Shown here piece after piece: positions 12,309 to 22,994 of a DNA stretch of 64,000 bases. Numbering within the stretch: position 1 is the first letter of the stretch; each line of letters starts with the position of its first letter. The notes beneath the pieces were generated by a model. The model saw only the letters and a list, made by a program, of their open reading frames with translations, was not told where the DNA came from and did not search any database. The DNA is from Phialocephala subalpina (taxonomy: Eukaryota; Ascomycota; Leotiomycetes; Helotiales; Mollisiaceae), in contig FJOG01000018.1 in NCBI GenBank assembly GCA_900073065.1, positions 1,066,044-1,130,043 of the forward strand. The letters run 5' to 3'. Position numbers and translations under genes: made by a program.

Positions 12309-14248
12309 CTATCCGGGAAATTTGGGCCACGGGGTCGGGCCAAAACAAGTCCTTTTCCGAGCTGGTATCTCCACTGCCACAGTGTAGTTCCGTTTCAAGC
12401 CGGAGTTGGGCTTCGGAGGCTGGGTTTCTGTAGGCTTTGAAGGCTGATGAGCTTCTGGGTCTGGGTATGATCCAGCGTCTCCACGAATTGTCGAGACATC
12501 TATTGTCTTGGTGCTTCGAATTTCATCGATCTCATTAGGCTGCCCACATGTAACGGTAGCTACCTTGCGAGGCTTAATAGTGATTTTGAGCTTCGGTTTT
12601 GAGCTAGACTCTAGAGGTTGATTGTCTGTGTCCTAGCGAGATCTAGTGTCTACACGAAAATCGGGTTCCTCGTCGTTAGGTAAGGGCGTGTGAGCGGCCT
12701 TGTTTTGCAGAGACAAGTAAGGCAACGAGTCAGGAGATCCTAGATCTCCATGCGTGGGAGCATTCGAGGGGCACGCTGCAGGCTCGATACCACCGACTTT
12801 GTCGGTTTCGATAAGTTGTCCACATGCAGCAGCAGCTTCTTTATGACTTCTGAACACGAGATCGTGACGGATACGGCAATGACTGATAAAACCTTGAGCC
12901 TTCGAAAAATCGTCTCGATGACACTCAGAGCAGACAAGCTTAACATACTGGCCATCTGCACGCTTGACAATGGTAGGTCCAGCCTTCTCTTTCGATTGAG
13001 CATAGCCACGGGAGATATCTGGAAGTTTTTGTGGTAGAGGACGTAATCTACTGATAGTTGTGATTTCTTCAGTAAGACTGTGTGTCGTTGGCAGGGCTGC
13101 TGAGACAAGACGGGCTGTTCCCTCAATATCTGGTTCTGTGATAACTTGGTGCAATCAAAGACGGTACGCAAAGTGGCTCACCTCGTCTACTGATCCAGAA
13201 CATTGGATAGCCGTTGCCATTACTTGTCATAACCTCCAGTGCTGCCTGAAGAGTAACGGTATCACCGACCCAACCTAATACTCCATCAGGATACGACCAT
13301 TCGAGATCCTCAATCGCCGGATTGTATTGCCCTGCTCACCAAGATCTCGGAGTCAGCTAGCTTCTTTTGTATGTTTAGAGAGCAAATATGCATGTCTTAA
13401 GAGTGCGTTTGGAGTACAGCAGGAGTGCATCGGAGCAATGCACGCCTAAGACAACACGAAAGAGGGAATAATTCTCCGAGAGATTGATGCTTACACCTAT
13501 TGGCCAACAGGCTGTAGAATGTGTCCCAATCCATGTCCTGTATCTCGAGATGCCCTTTCACGATTTGTCCAATCGCTACCATGTCTTTGGGGCGGCAGCT
13601 GAAGCAATGTCTCTCTCCTTCGCGCTGCACGCGGATGATCACTCCGTCCAAGCTGCGGGTTCCCATTCGTGGAGATGTAATGATGGCTCTGGTGGAATTT
13701 CTCGGCGGCGTTATGGTCGTGGTCTTCAGGATATTGTCATTCTCGTGACTTGGGCGTTCCTGTATTTGCCCCTCCCGTCTTCGTTCCCCCTTCTGTCTTC
13801 GCTCTTCCTCCTATATTCGTTTCATTTATTCCCGTTCTTCCTGTCTTCGTTCCTCCTTCCGTCTTTGCTCCTCCTCCTGCATTCGCTCCTTTTGTGCCCG
13901 CTCATCCTGTCTTCGTTCAAGATCCTTCCGGTTTTGCCTCGCAATGCTAATTATTCTGCCAGCCAGAAATCTCAAAACAGTGATTCCCCATTATTCCGGT
14001 ACACCATCGAAAAGGTTCGGAAACTCTCCCCGCAACTCTGCTATCGCTGTATTGGCCAGCTCTTTGTCGTGATGCGACCTGAAAGTCTTCCCCATCAACT
14101 GATGTCGTCCCAGGATCTTCTTGTATGCAGCCCGTAGTACGACTAACTGATCCTCCGTTATCCTAAAGCCTTTGCAGATATCTTCGTTTCTGAAATTGTA
14201 CTGCCCATCAGCTAATTGATATATATCCTGTTCGGAGGTATCAGACAT
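12309..14248 (-). pseudogene. AHC1-type C2H2 zinc-finger gene with four in-frame stops
   Basis: Three exons (14248-13495, 13331-13182, 13135-12309) add to 1731 nt, exactly 577 codons, and all stay in one frame from the ATG MSDTSEQDIYQ to a final stop at 12309. Four internal stops interrupt that frame: TAA at 13991-13993, TAA at 13826-13828, TAG at 13811-13813 and TAG at 12633-12635. Two lie in a Glu/Gln/Arg coiled coil (RRQEERE*MKRI*EEERRQ) where CAA/CAG is the obvious ancestor. The third exon encodes DGQYVKLVCSECHRDDF..AQGFISHCRIRH, matching the AHC1-like C2H2 finger of a fungal ADA-complex-type protein. Intron 1 is the 163-nt introner-like element; intron 2 is 46 nt (GTGAGC...CACAG). The ungapped frame argues for point mutation (CpA to TpA), not old decay. 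Confidence 0.75.
13332..13494 (-). mobile_element. Introner-like element, copy B (163-nt intron)
   Basis: It fills the whole first intron of the AHC1-type gene, from donor GTAAGC (13494) to acceptor GAGCAG (13332). It aligns ungapped over its full 163 nt with the intron at 49114-49276, about 80% identical by eye (131/163). It contains the pair TCTCGGAG and CTCCGAGA near its two ends, an 8-bp perfect inverted repeat, and GCTAGCTGAC as branch region. Removing it joins LLANR to WQYNPAIEDLEWS in frame. Confidence 0.85.
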
Positions 14249-15285
14249 GTTGGAATAAAGGATGGTTATAAATGCTCAAGTTGCGGCCGCTGGCCTCCCT
14301 GCACTTCCTAATACATAGGTGAAAAGGTATCGCTTCCGGCGAGTTTCTGGGCTAAGAGGTTAGGGCGGTATTGCTGTTGATTTTGGTGCTTGACGGTTGT
14401 GGGTTGCAATTGCACTTCTCCCGATTTCTAGCCTCGCGGTAGCAGTCTCGGCCCGACTATTTTCCGAGCTGTCTCCTATTATTGGTTTTTCGTCCCCCTA
14501 GCCTTTCTCCCTCTCAACAGCTTGAAGCAAAAACAAAGTCTCAACATAAGCGATAGGACTTATTTCAACTTTGCCGCATAGCTCTCTTTCCGCTCGCTAG
14601 CTTTTTCTGCACTTTTGGCCTCCTCCGCCTCTAGATGAAGATCAACTGACAGAAAGCATCAACTTGAGTGTCCCAACACTGCAGACATCGGATAGAATCC
14701 TTGAGCTAGACTAGGATGTCACAAGAAGCGACTGCCCTCTTTGATTCTTGGCCATTGTTGTTCTTGAGTCAAGTCGCTGTCAAACGTCCTCGACTTCCTG
14801 GTACTTTGAGTGCATGTACCTGTGAAATCTAGGTCCTTGCCAATGCGTCTTCCTTCCACTTTCTCATTAATTACAACGCGTTTCTCATCTCATTCATCTC
14901 GCCTTCATATAACGGGCGTGTCCCTGTTGTTGATAATGTCAAATTCTATGGCCAGAAGTGCCGTTTCAAGATACTCCGTCATAGGTTCAGATCTAGATGC
15001 CCAATTTCTTTCAGAATTCTCGATGAATGCCGTTTGTCATAAGTTGCGACAACGATTCCCAGTCATTGTCTACTTTCCCGACAGGGGAGCAGCTTGTTCC
15101 AGTGCGGCTTAAATTTACTTCATTCCATGATGCAATACGACCAGTTTCAACATGAAACTATGCTAAGGAAATTATGCAAAGCTTCAATTCAGATGTTATA
15201 GTTCCGACATCCTCCCATATTGCTCAGCTTTAGATGTATATGAGCCTCGATTAGAAATCGAGGATACAATTTCCACTTTGTTGAA
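14249..15285. other. Intergenic; possible decayed coding fragment
   Basis: The minus strand at about 14900-15000 reads MTEYLETALLAIEFDIINN before stops. It looks protein-like but I cannot name a family. Otherwise nothing is seen. Confidence 0.35.
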
Positions 15286-16901
15286 ATGTCCGTCTCAGAG
15301 CTTTTGGTCCCGAACCACACAGGAAATACAGTGTACACAACACCCGAACAAAGCCCAAGCGCTCTCAATATTCACGATCCGTTTTCAAACCCAGAAGGAC
15401 TGGATGAACTAGAAGAGGAACCAAAGGATTCGAAGGAGGTACCACGCGCCAACGGCAGTCACCTACATGGTCAAAATGGAATAACCGCTTCGGCAGCACA
15501 GAAAGGACCACCAGAAATACCCGCAAGACCAGCCGGCTACGAGCTTTCCACTGCTTCTAATGTGAAGGAGCCACCACAAGTGCCAGCGAGACCACCTACT
15601 CAGCCTTCAGATCGTCCTCCAAAACCAACAACACCTGACCTCCCAAAAAGAGCAGCGCCTACGCCCTTGAGACAACGTATTACAATTCCGCCTCCAACCA
15701 TCGTTGAAGACGACGTTTTCACGTCCGAGGAAGGCGGACCTGGTTCATTGAAGTACACGAGAGATCCACAAAAGCTCATTGCGTACTTAATCCCTCTAGC
15801 AAAACCGAAGTTAAGCAAAAACACCGAGAATGAGGATGCATTGCCAGAGGTAGGTGCAACCCCGCTTTGACGAATCAACAGATTGACCGATGTACTTAGC
15901 GATATCTGATATACACACCACCACAGCCACACTTCCTGAAGCCTGCGAAAGGAGTGAAGGAGCCGAAGAAACATTGGTGCAAGAGGAAACTCCAAGAAGA
16001 GGTACTGTTACACTTGCCTTGTTAACTCAATGTTGATGACAAGCTAAACGCCAAACCAGGTACAAAAAGCAAAGAAATATGACGGAAATACAATGTCGTG
16101 GAGAGGCCTACACAGCAAAACGACCAAAGGCATAATGTGGGCAATTCACCGCATCAAAGCAACCGACATCGTCTTCCTAGGCCGAATCCAAAACAAAGGC
16201 AAGAAACTGGTTTCTCTCCAGCTTAGACGAACCCTCCAACTAAGAAACATTCAGAAGTCGACGAAATCGTCCTCGTCTTCCCGAGCAGCGTAACGCATAC
16301 CATCCCAGAAGTCCGCTCCGAATTCATCGCTCAGATCAACCGCACGAAAAAGAAAGCTTCGAAAGAAGCCGCCATCTCCACATTCCTGCTTCCGATAACA
16401 CTCGCAATCGACACCTTCGCGGCGGTCATCTGGCCTTTCGGCGGCCTGTTTGAGATCGATGCAGTTTGGACGTATGCGTCTGTAAAGGGCTGGCACACCT
16501 CTCTCGTCATGCAAAAGCGTCTTGGAGCCCGTGATTCGAGATTCGGGATATATGGAGGAAAAGAAAGGAATTTGTATATCCGGTTCCAGCAGGATGAGAA
16601 GATGAATGTGTTGAGGAGGTATCTCGCGGAGTGTTGTCATAAGAAGGATCCAAAGATGTTTGATAGTGCGGGGCCGCCGCCCACTGAGACTCAGGTCCTG
16701 AATGCGATTGGATGGGCACCGGTGGTTAGGGGTAAGACAGGAGGTGTGAGGGTCGAAGGAGAGAATGGGTGGGATGATGAGGAGTGGCAAAGGACAGCTT
16801 TCAAAAATGATTTCAGGGCAACGATGGAGAAGGGGGCGAATAGTTGGGGAAAGTGGGCTGGGAGATTTGAGAAGAATCCGGAGAAGGTGTTGAAAAAGTA
16901 G
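15286..16901 (+). CDS. Conserved fungal protein of unknown function, possible frameshift
   Basis: Exon 1 is 15286-15849 (ATG, MSVSELLVPNHTG), with Pro-rich repeats (PPEIPARP, PPQVPARP) and the TRDPQKLIAYLIPLAKPKL block. Exon 2 is 15900-16001 (RYLIYTPPQPHFLKP). Exon 3 starts at 16060 (VQKAKKYDGNTMSWRGLHSKTTKG). The remaining conserved part (SEVDEIVLVFPSSVTHTIPE, LLPITLAIDTFAAVIWPFGG, to the stop at 16901) lies one frame away, open from 16227. No good intron reconciles 16060-16200 with 16227-16901; only a weak GTCTTC...CTTAG 56-nt intron would. So the gene either has a 1-nt indel or uses that poor site. The family is a widespread fungal hypothetical protein with one hydrophobic segment. Confidence 0.6.
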
Positions 16902-17161
16902 AGATTTGTGGCAGCATCAGCCGAGAGACGATGTGTTTGAGCAAGCCGAAACCTTGCCATCATGTCTTAGCTGTCCACGCAGGAGGCTAGGTATGTGTTT
17001 TGCGAGACAAACATTCATACAGATCTATATAGCGCTTTCGGTACACCATAGGATTACACGAGCACTTACAACACACTCAGTTCTCCAATCCAGACTTCGA
17101 GATATCGTACACTGGTTTCGTAGACATCTAGTCTAAGTCTTCCAGTTCAGACCCATACATG
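16902..17161. other. Convergent 3' flanks
   Basis: Between two converging 3' ends; nothing else seen. Confidence 0.4.
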
Positions 17162-18155
17162 TCAGAGAACTTTCATCTCGCCACCACCAAACTCAAACTG
17201 CTTTTTCTCTGCTTTCGACATCTTGGTGATATCGTACTTCTTTCCGCCCGGGTGGTTGCGTTTGAAGCTCGGCCACTATCACAAGATCAGCTCAACTCCC
17301 ACTTAAGGTTCCATAAGCCCACCTCTTTCTTCTAGTCCGGCTTCTTCGCTCTTGGTTCAATGCACTCCCTCAACTCCTTCGCATCCTCCTCACTAACACC
17401 AACCTTCCGGAAATTCCATTGCACACCCGCCTTGTCAGCAGCTTGGACGATCTTCTCAATATCGTCAATCCGGTGGTCCGCGGCATCTTCTGGAGGAACT
17501 TGATCATTATGAGGGCGAGAGTGGCTGCGTTTGGAACGGCGGAGGTGGGGGCGATGAGGAGTGTTCGGAAAGGACTTCGAGGACCGTGACCATGAAGGTG
17601 ACGAAGAATAGGAAAATTTCTCCGATACGTTCGCTATCGTCGTTCACTGGGCGGTGCCAGTTGAGGGAAGTTGGTTTAGGCATGAGAAAGGGGACAGGGA
17701 AACGCACTCATGAGGGTCATTAGATCGCCAGCATAGAGCCAGGTCACCAGTCCTTCAACGTAAGACCATTTCTTCAGAAGCGAACCATCCTTCTTGAAGA
17801 TAATCTTGTGGAAGTCTGCAAGCTGCACCGAGGATCAAAAATCAGTCATATTCCAAGACGGGGCAGCGTAGAGGCACATATCAGATTCTCCAAGACCTCC
17901 GTCATCCCATAACCCGCAAAGTCGTTATAAATGTACATTTGGTGACAGTCAGGATCTCTCTTCTCTTGCTCGATAAAGGGAGAGAAGAATGTAGGAAAAG
18001 AGTTGGAGTTCGATAGGACATCTTGAGTGACACGCCTGCTTATCTGGGTATGCTTTTAGCTTGATACGACAAGGAAACTGTTTACCTGCTGGATGGTCGA
18101 TCCTACAGACGCGTCGAAGTCCAATATGACGCGTTCGTGAGGTGAAACGGCATCT
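17162..18155 (-). pseudogene. Conserved fungal gene of unknown function, broken by several indels
   Basis: Coding blocks on the minus strand, in order: DAVSPHERVILDFDASVGSTIQQ, then DPDCHQMYIYNDFAGYGMTEV, LADFHKIIFKKDGSLLKKW, YVEGLVTWLYAGDLMTLM, SERIGEIFLFFVTFMVTVLE, IDDIEKIVQAADKAGVQW and the C-terminal WPSFKRNHPGGKKYDITKMS to a stop at 17162. Several intron acceptors survive, but the donor after TEVLENL reads ATATGT instead of GTATGT. At least two frame changes occur between about 17520 and 17460, and the N-terminal exon is missing (stops directly upstream of 18155). I recognise the layout as a conserved fungal hypothetical but cannot assign a function. Indels predominate here, unlike the transition-type stops in the other dead genes. 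Confidence 0.7.
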
Positions 18156-18610
18156 TATTAATTGATGCCAATTTCTGATGTATCGAGCGTTTCATGTAAC
18201 TATCAGATTTCATTTCGTAGGAGCGGCAGTGCAGTCATGAAATGTCGATTTCTTCTTCGCTAAACAAAATACCCTTTCTTGCCCCCCCTATTTATTGACG
18301 AGCGTGTCTAATATCCATGCCACTTTCCGTGACTCGAGTTTCCATACCTTCTTAGCACAAATTTGAGTCTGCGAAGCGTTGAAATGCAAACTTGCATTGA
18401 CTTCTGGTAATTTCACAGCTTTTTGGATTCTACAGTCATGTGACTGTTAACTCCGAGCGGAAATTTCTTTCCTGATCCGAGTTCTCTTCACGACGTGAAG
18501 CTTGGTAATTCGCTCTCACTGCTCCACTATGTCGCACTCGCAACGTTCATCTATATCATGACCTTCTAGATGCCTAGAACCCTGGATTATATAAGGGAGA
18601 ATACGATTCT
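18156..18610. other. Promoter region of the Zn2Cys6 gene
   Basis: Intergenic. The only element I can support is the TATA box at 18588. Confidence 0.4.
18588..18595 (+). promoter_or_regulatory. TATA box (TATATAAG)
   Basis: A consensus TATA box lies 16 nt before the first ATG of the Zn2Cys6 gene (18611). That is too close for a leader if transcription starts about 30 nt downstream, so the working start may be the second in-frame ATG at 18650 (residue 14), which is still ahead of the zinc cluster. Confidence 0.45.
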
Positions 18611-20479
18611 ATGAGCGTGCCTCACTTTGCTGACATTCTTCACCCGAAAATGCCGCCACAACGACACCTTCCTCCTTCAACGCATCCCAGAGTACGCCAG
18701 CGCAGCGCAAGAGCCTGCGCACCATGTCGGAAACGAAAAATCAAATGTGATGGTACAGATCCCTGTGCTGCTTGCGTTGGGTATGGATATGATTGTGTTT
18801 ATAATAATCCTTCTCCTCGAAATCCCCCGCCAACAGCAGCGGCAGCTTCGCCGTCTGTTCCGGTCATAAACACGGGAATTTCGAAACCCATAGCTCGCGC
18901 AGCTACAATTACTTCGGTAGAGGGATCAGAGAATCATGAGCCTTGGATCCCAGGAACCGCAATCACTTTGGGAGAGCCGTTAAAGTATAGGGAACCTTTC
19001 ATCTCTTCAGAGAGTCTGGTGGAATGCCCAACTGGGGATCCGCTACTTTTGAGAGCTCTCAAAACAAGATTTACAAGCATTCACAGCGCCATTGCAGTTC
19101 CGAGAAAGCTGGGAATATCTCTCGATATGCAGAATCCTCCACGACTTCAATCGTTTGGATGGAATCCAGGAGCGCGCTCTGAACCCAAAGTCACTCGTCA
19201 AGGGAGTTTATGCAGCATCATCTCGCTTGACCAGATAAGGCAATATTCGGATATCTACTTCAATGAGGTTCATCCATACTTTGGTATTTTGGAGAAAGAT
19301 ATCTACTCGATTTGTTCAGAAGAGTTTTGGCGCCAACAGAGAAAAGGCATGGACTTCGAAGCGTGTATGTGTGGGGTCGTTGCTCTAGGCTCCTACTTCT
19401 CACCTACGCCATTACCTACGGAAGCTGAAGTCGTGGAACACGGAAGGTATTTGTTGGACTTCACGATTGCACACGCGCCTGCGAACCTTTCGATAAAGCA
19501 TGTTCTTGCATGGATGTTGAGGGCTATCTATTTACGATGCACGACTAGACCACATCTTTCCTGGATCGCTTCTTGCAATGCAATGCATATCGCAGAAGCA
19601 ATTGGTCTACATCGAGAAATCAGCGAGAACCCGGTCGTCTGCGAGCGCGCCAATGGTCGTCAACAAATCGAACCTCTAGAAATAAGCCTTCGTCGAAGAA
19701 CATTCTGGGTCGCTGTTGCTTTCAATCAATTCTTGGCTTCGGAGTATGGCCGGACTAGGGTTAATCTCGACATGATCAGCTGCAAGCCTCTACAACCTCA
19801 AGCTGGAGATTTCACCCTCGATGTTATAAACATCATGACTTCGGTCCCCAAATCGCAGGACTTCACGACGGCAGACATCTCCGAGCTGCTTCAATCGCTG
19901 AGAAAGACATCCGAGATCCCAGTCAAGGGCGCATTCCTTGGGCTTCTCAGAGCTGACGCATGCTTCTGTATCTATCGAATGCTGCGATGCACAAATGTGA
20001 GCCTTCCTATTTGTCGAGCAGATGGCTTGCTGGACGTCATTCGAGTCGCCTTGGATGGAGTAACATTCCTCTCCACTATGCGACAAGCTTGGTGGAATCT
20101 CATCGGCACTCCTTTTCATTGTATCTGTGTTTTGTTGGCACTTGGCACATCGGAAAGCTTCGGGATGATTCCACATGCTCTGGAAACTTTGAAAAACGCC
20201 GCGGCTTTATACAATTCTCACCTTTCGAACGAGGCATTGAGGACAGCACACGCGCTCGTTCAAGGTGCGCGAGACAAAAAGAAGCAAGAAATTGAAAGCT
20301 TGGATCGAGGACTTGATGCTGTAGGCGATCTTCCCCCAGACCCTTCTCCTCAGACATCTGCGACCGACAATGCCTCATTTTTCGAATACAACATGGGTGG
20401 TGGTATCGGAGGGTTCATGGAATTTCTTGATTTGAGCAATTACTATGGCAACGAACAAGATGCTTTCATGCTCACGTAG
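18611..20479 (+). CDS. Zn2Cys6 transcription factor, 622 aa
   Basis: Intronless reading frame from ATG 18611 to TAG 20477. The binuclear zinc cluster is at residues 36-62: C36-x2-C39-x6-C46-x5-C52-x2-C55-x6-C62, with the basic RKRKIK between the second and third Cys. The middle region carries a fungal_trans (MHR) domain recognised by YFNEVHPYFGILEKD and the later ALGLHREI-type helix (IAEAIGLHREI, then LRRRTFWVAVAFNQ). It should act as a nuclear DNA-binding activator or repressor. The next gene, in the same orientation 760 bp downstream, is an MFS drug transporter, so local control of efflux is plausible but is inference. If translation starts at M14 the product is 609 aa. Confidence 0.92.
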   Translation: MSVPHFADILHPKMPPQRHLPPSTHPRVRQRSARACAPCRKRKIKCDGTDPCAACVGYGYDCVYNNPSPRNPPPTAAAASPSVPVINTGISKPIARAATITSVEGSENHEPWIPGTAITLGEPLKYREPFISSESLVECPTGDPLLLRALKTRFTSIHSAIAVPRKLGISLDMQNPPRLQSFGWNPGARSEPKVTRQGSLCSIISLDQIRQYSDIYFNEVHPYFGILEKDIYSICSEEFWRQQRKGMDFEACMCGVVALGSYFSPTPLPTEAEVVEHGRYLLDFTIAHAPANLSIKHVLAWMLRAIYLRCTTRPHLSWIASCNAMHIAEAIGLHREISENPVVCERANGRQQIEPLEISLRRRTFWVAVAFNQFLASEYGRTRVNLDMISCKPLQPQAGDFTLDVINIMTSVPKSQDFTTADISELLQSLRKTSEIPVKGAFLGLLRADACFCIYRMLRCTNVSLPICRADGLLDVIRVALDGVTFLSTMRQAWWNLIGTPFHCICVLLALGTSESFGMIPHALETLKNAAALYNSHLSNEALRTAHALVQGARDKKKQEIESLDRGLDAVGDLPPDPSPQTSATDNASFFEYNMGGGIGGFMEFLDLSNYYGNEQDAFMLT

Positions 20480-21240
20480 GGAAATGCAAGTTGTCCTTGT
20501 TTGCAGACCTAGCTAGGATAGTCTGTGACAAGAGGTATAGCTTGAGTTAGGAATAGGAAAAATCGAATCTTGTGTGTTGAAGAACCACTTCAGGAATAAA
20601 ATTTTTTTTTTTTGGAGAAATCGTGGATACGCAGAACAGGTGGTGAAGTTTATCGGACGGATGATTTCAGGTCCTCGCCTCATCTTCAATATTTATTGTG
20701 CTAATGGAGTTAGAAATAAGTCCTCGGCCTTTCTCGCCAAGGTAGACGGCCCGTCCGGGTGCAACGGGTAGGACGATCCGCTGCCGGAAGGCCAGACCAA
20801 CAAGCTAAAGGACTTGCTTATTAACCTCAACACGCGTTGGATACCAAGATCTATGGAAATAATGATAAATCCGATGCTGTCTGGAATTGTTCGTACCCTT
20901 GGAATTCATTCCGACGATTCTGCAACTGACTAATTGCTCTGGGGTGTCATCTCTTCCTATAGCCTAGTGGCCCACCCACTCTTCTTGAACATGGAGTACA
21001 TAACTGCGTTGCCGTACTCTCTGCAAGAATCAATTTGTGCCAGTACAGGTTCTTTGAAGGACTAAACTCAAAACCTTTGTACTCCGATTATTATTATTTT
21101 TTTCTTCTTGACCGTCAAGATTGTCGTTTTTATACCCCACACTCAACTTGCTGCCTCCCAAAGCCGAGAATAAGTCCACGGACATCACCCAAACTATAGC
21201 AAGAAAAGAACCTGCACTTCGAAGAAGTCGATCCCTCAGA
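20480..21240. other. Intergenic between regulator and transporter
   Basis: Contains the 3' UTR of the regulator and the promoter of the MFS gene; a T9-10 run at about 20602. The in-frame extension upstream of 21241 has no ATG. Confidence 0.4.
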
Positions 21241-22994
21241 ATGTCGAGCAGTGTATCTGATGAGGAAAAAGCGAAGATACCACCGACTTCGGATAATGAG
21301 TTTCTCGTCAAGTGGGACGGCGACAATGATCCTCTCAATCCTCGAAGTCTCCCAGCATTGCGGAAATGGCTTATTACTGCATGCGTATGCATTGGATCGT
21401 TAGCTGTGTGAGTTTTCCCTCTATTTTGGACTTGGAGACAATCTAATTAGTGTTAAATGTAGGACTTGTGGATCCTCGATCTACACTTCTGTTTATGCAC
21501 AAATCGAGGAGGAGTTTGGTTGTTCCCAAGAAGTCGCAACACTTGGCCTTTCCCTCTTCGTTGCCGGGCTAGCTGGAGGTCCAATGGTTGTGTCTCCAAT
21601 GTCTGAGGTAATGGTCTCTCCTTCTACAGGATGCTAACACTTACTGACCCGATCCACAGTTCTATGGCCGCAGACATATCTACATCATCTCCATGTTTCT
21701 GTTCCTGATCTGGAACGTACCCTGCGCAGTTGCACAGAATATAGAGACCCTTCTCGTCGGACGATTCTTCGACGGCCTTGTCGGCAGTGCGTTTATGAGC
21801 GTAGCTGGCGGGACAGTTGCCGATTTGTTCGGGCCTCACGAAATTCAGAAACCTATGATGCTTTTCACTTTGGCACCATTTCTGGGTCCGGTCCTTGGTC
21901 CTTTAATTGGCGGCTTTATCTGCTCATTCGCATCCTGGCGATGGACGTTCTATGTCATGCTCATCTGGACAGGAATTTTGAGCGTCGTTTTCATTTTCGT
22001 CCCGGAAACATATCATCCGGTTCTTCTCGCCAAGAAAGCCGCCGCCATGCGAAAGAGTACAGGCAATGATGCGTACTACTCTGCATCCGAGAGAGCCAGA
22101 GCCTCGAGACCTCTCAGAGTGGCGCTTATCGAGGGGCTCTACCGTCCTTTCCAGCTTTTGTTTCTCGAGCCGATGTGCACAATCCTCTGCATCTACTCCG
22201 CAATTCTCCTCGGAATACTGTACCTTTTCTTTGGTGCCTTCCCACTCGTCTTCAGGACCAATCATGGCTTCAATCTTTGGCAGACTGGGTTGACTTTCCT
22301 CGGTTTGGTTGTTGGTCAATTCGTGGCGGTCATCCTCAACCCCTTCTTTCGCAAGAACTACTTGCGTCTTGTGGCGAGGCAGCGAGCGGAAGCTGGGGTG
22401 AAAGATGGCGAGCAGCTGAAGCCAGAACCGGAATTTCGTCTACCACCTGCGATACTTGCTGCTGCTCTGGTACCATTCAGCTTATTCGTAAGTCAAGAGT
22501 GCTTTTCCTTGCAAAACTCAAACAGAGTGCTGACTTGGGGCCATGTAGTGGTTTGGCTGGACTACGTATTCTTCCGTTCATTGGATAGTCCCAATCATAG
22601 GAAGCATCTTCTTCGGTACTGCGTAAGTTGAATTTCACACTTTCATCGAGATAATCAAGCTGACACTTCAAGCATGTTCCTCGCCTTCCAGGGAATTTGG
22701 ACCTTCCTCGTTGACGCATATCCAGCGTACGCTGCGAGTGCTTTGGCAGCCAACGTTTGTGCTCGCTGCATTTTCGCAGCCGCTTTTCCGTTGTTCGGAG
22801 ATCAGATGTATACGAATCTTGGATATCAATGGGCTTCCTCTCTACTCGCTTTCTTGGCCTTGGCCATGATGCCGTTTCCGTAAGCCGAACTCATTTTGAA
22901 GACCCAAGGAATCTAGCTGATGAAGTGCAGGTACTTGTTCTTCCGATATGGGAAAGCAATTCGAGCGAGGAGCAAGTTCGCTTTCCAGGGTTAA
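21241..22994 (+). CDS. MFS drug:H+ antiporter (DHA1 type), 494 aa
   Basis: Six exons give 1485 nt: 21241-21407, 21463-21607, 21660-22487, 22549-22622, 22673-22879 and 22931-22994. All introns are GT-AG, 52-61 nt, several with CTGAC/CTAAT branch sites. The N-terminal WDGDNDPLNPRSLPALRKW is the usual DHA1 pre-TM1 motif. GRRHIYIISMFLF (the loop 2-3 signature) and GRFFDGLVGSAFMSVAGGTVADLF (motif C region) follow, then VPETYHPVLL between the halves and the terminal YLFFRYGKAIRARSKF. Expected at the plasma membrane, 12 TM helices, exporting toxic or secondary metabolites. The substrate cannot be read from sequence. It lies directly downstream of a Zn2Cys6 regulator. Confidence 0.9.

Noticed and set aside
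13750..13950. Plus-strand repeat frame rich in VFVPPSVFAPP
   Set aside because: Antisense shadow of the Arg/Gln/Glu coiled coil of the AHC1-type gene.
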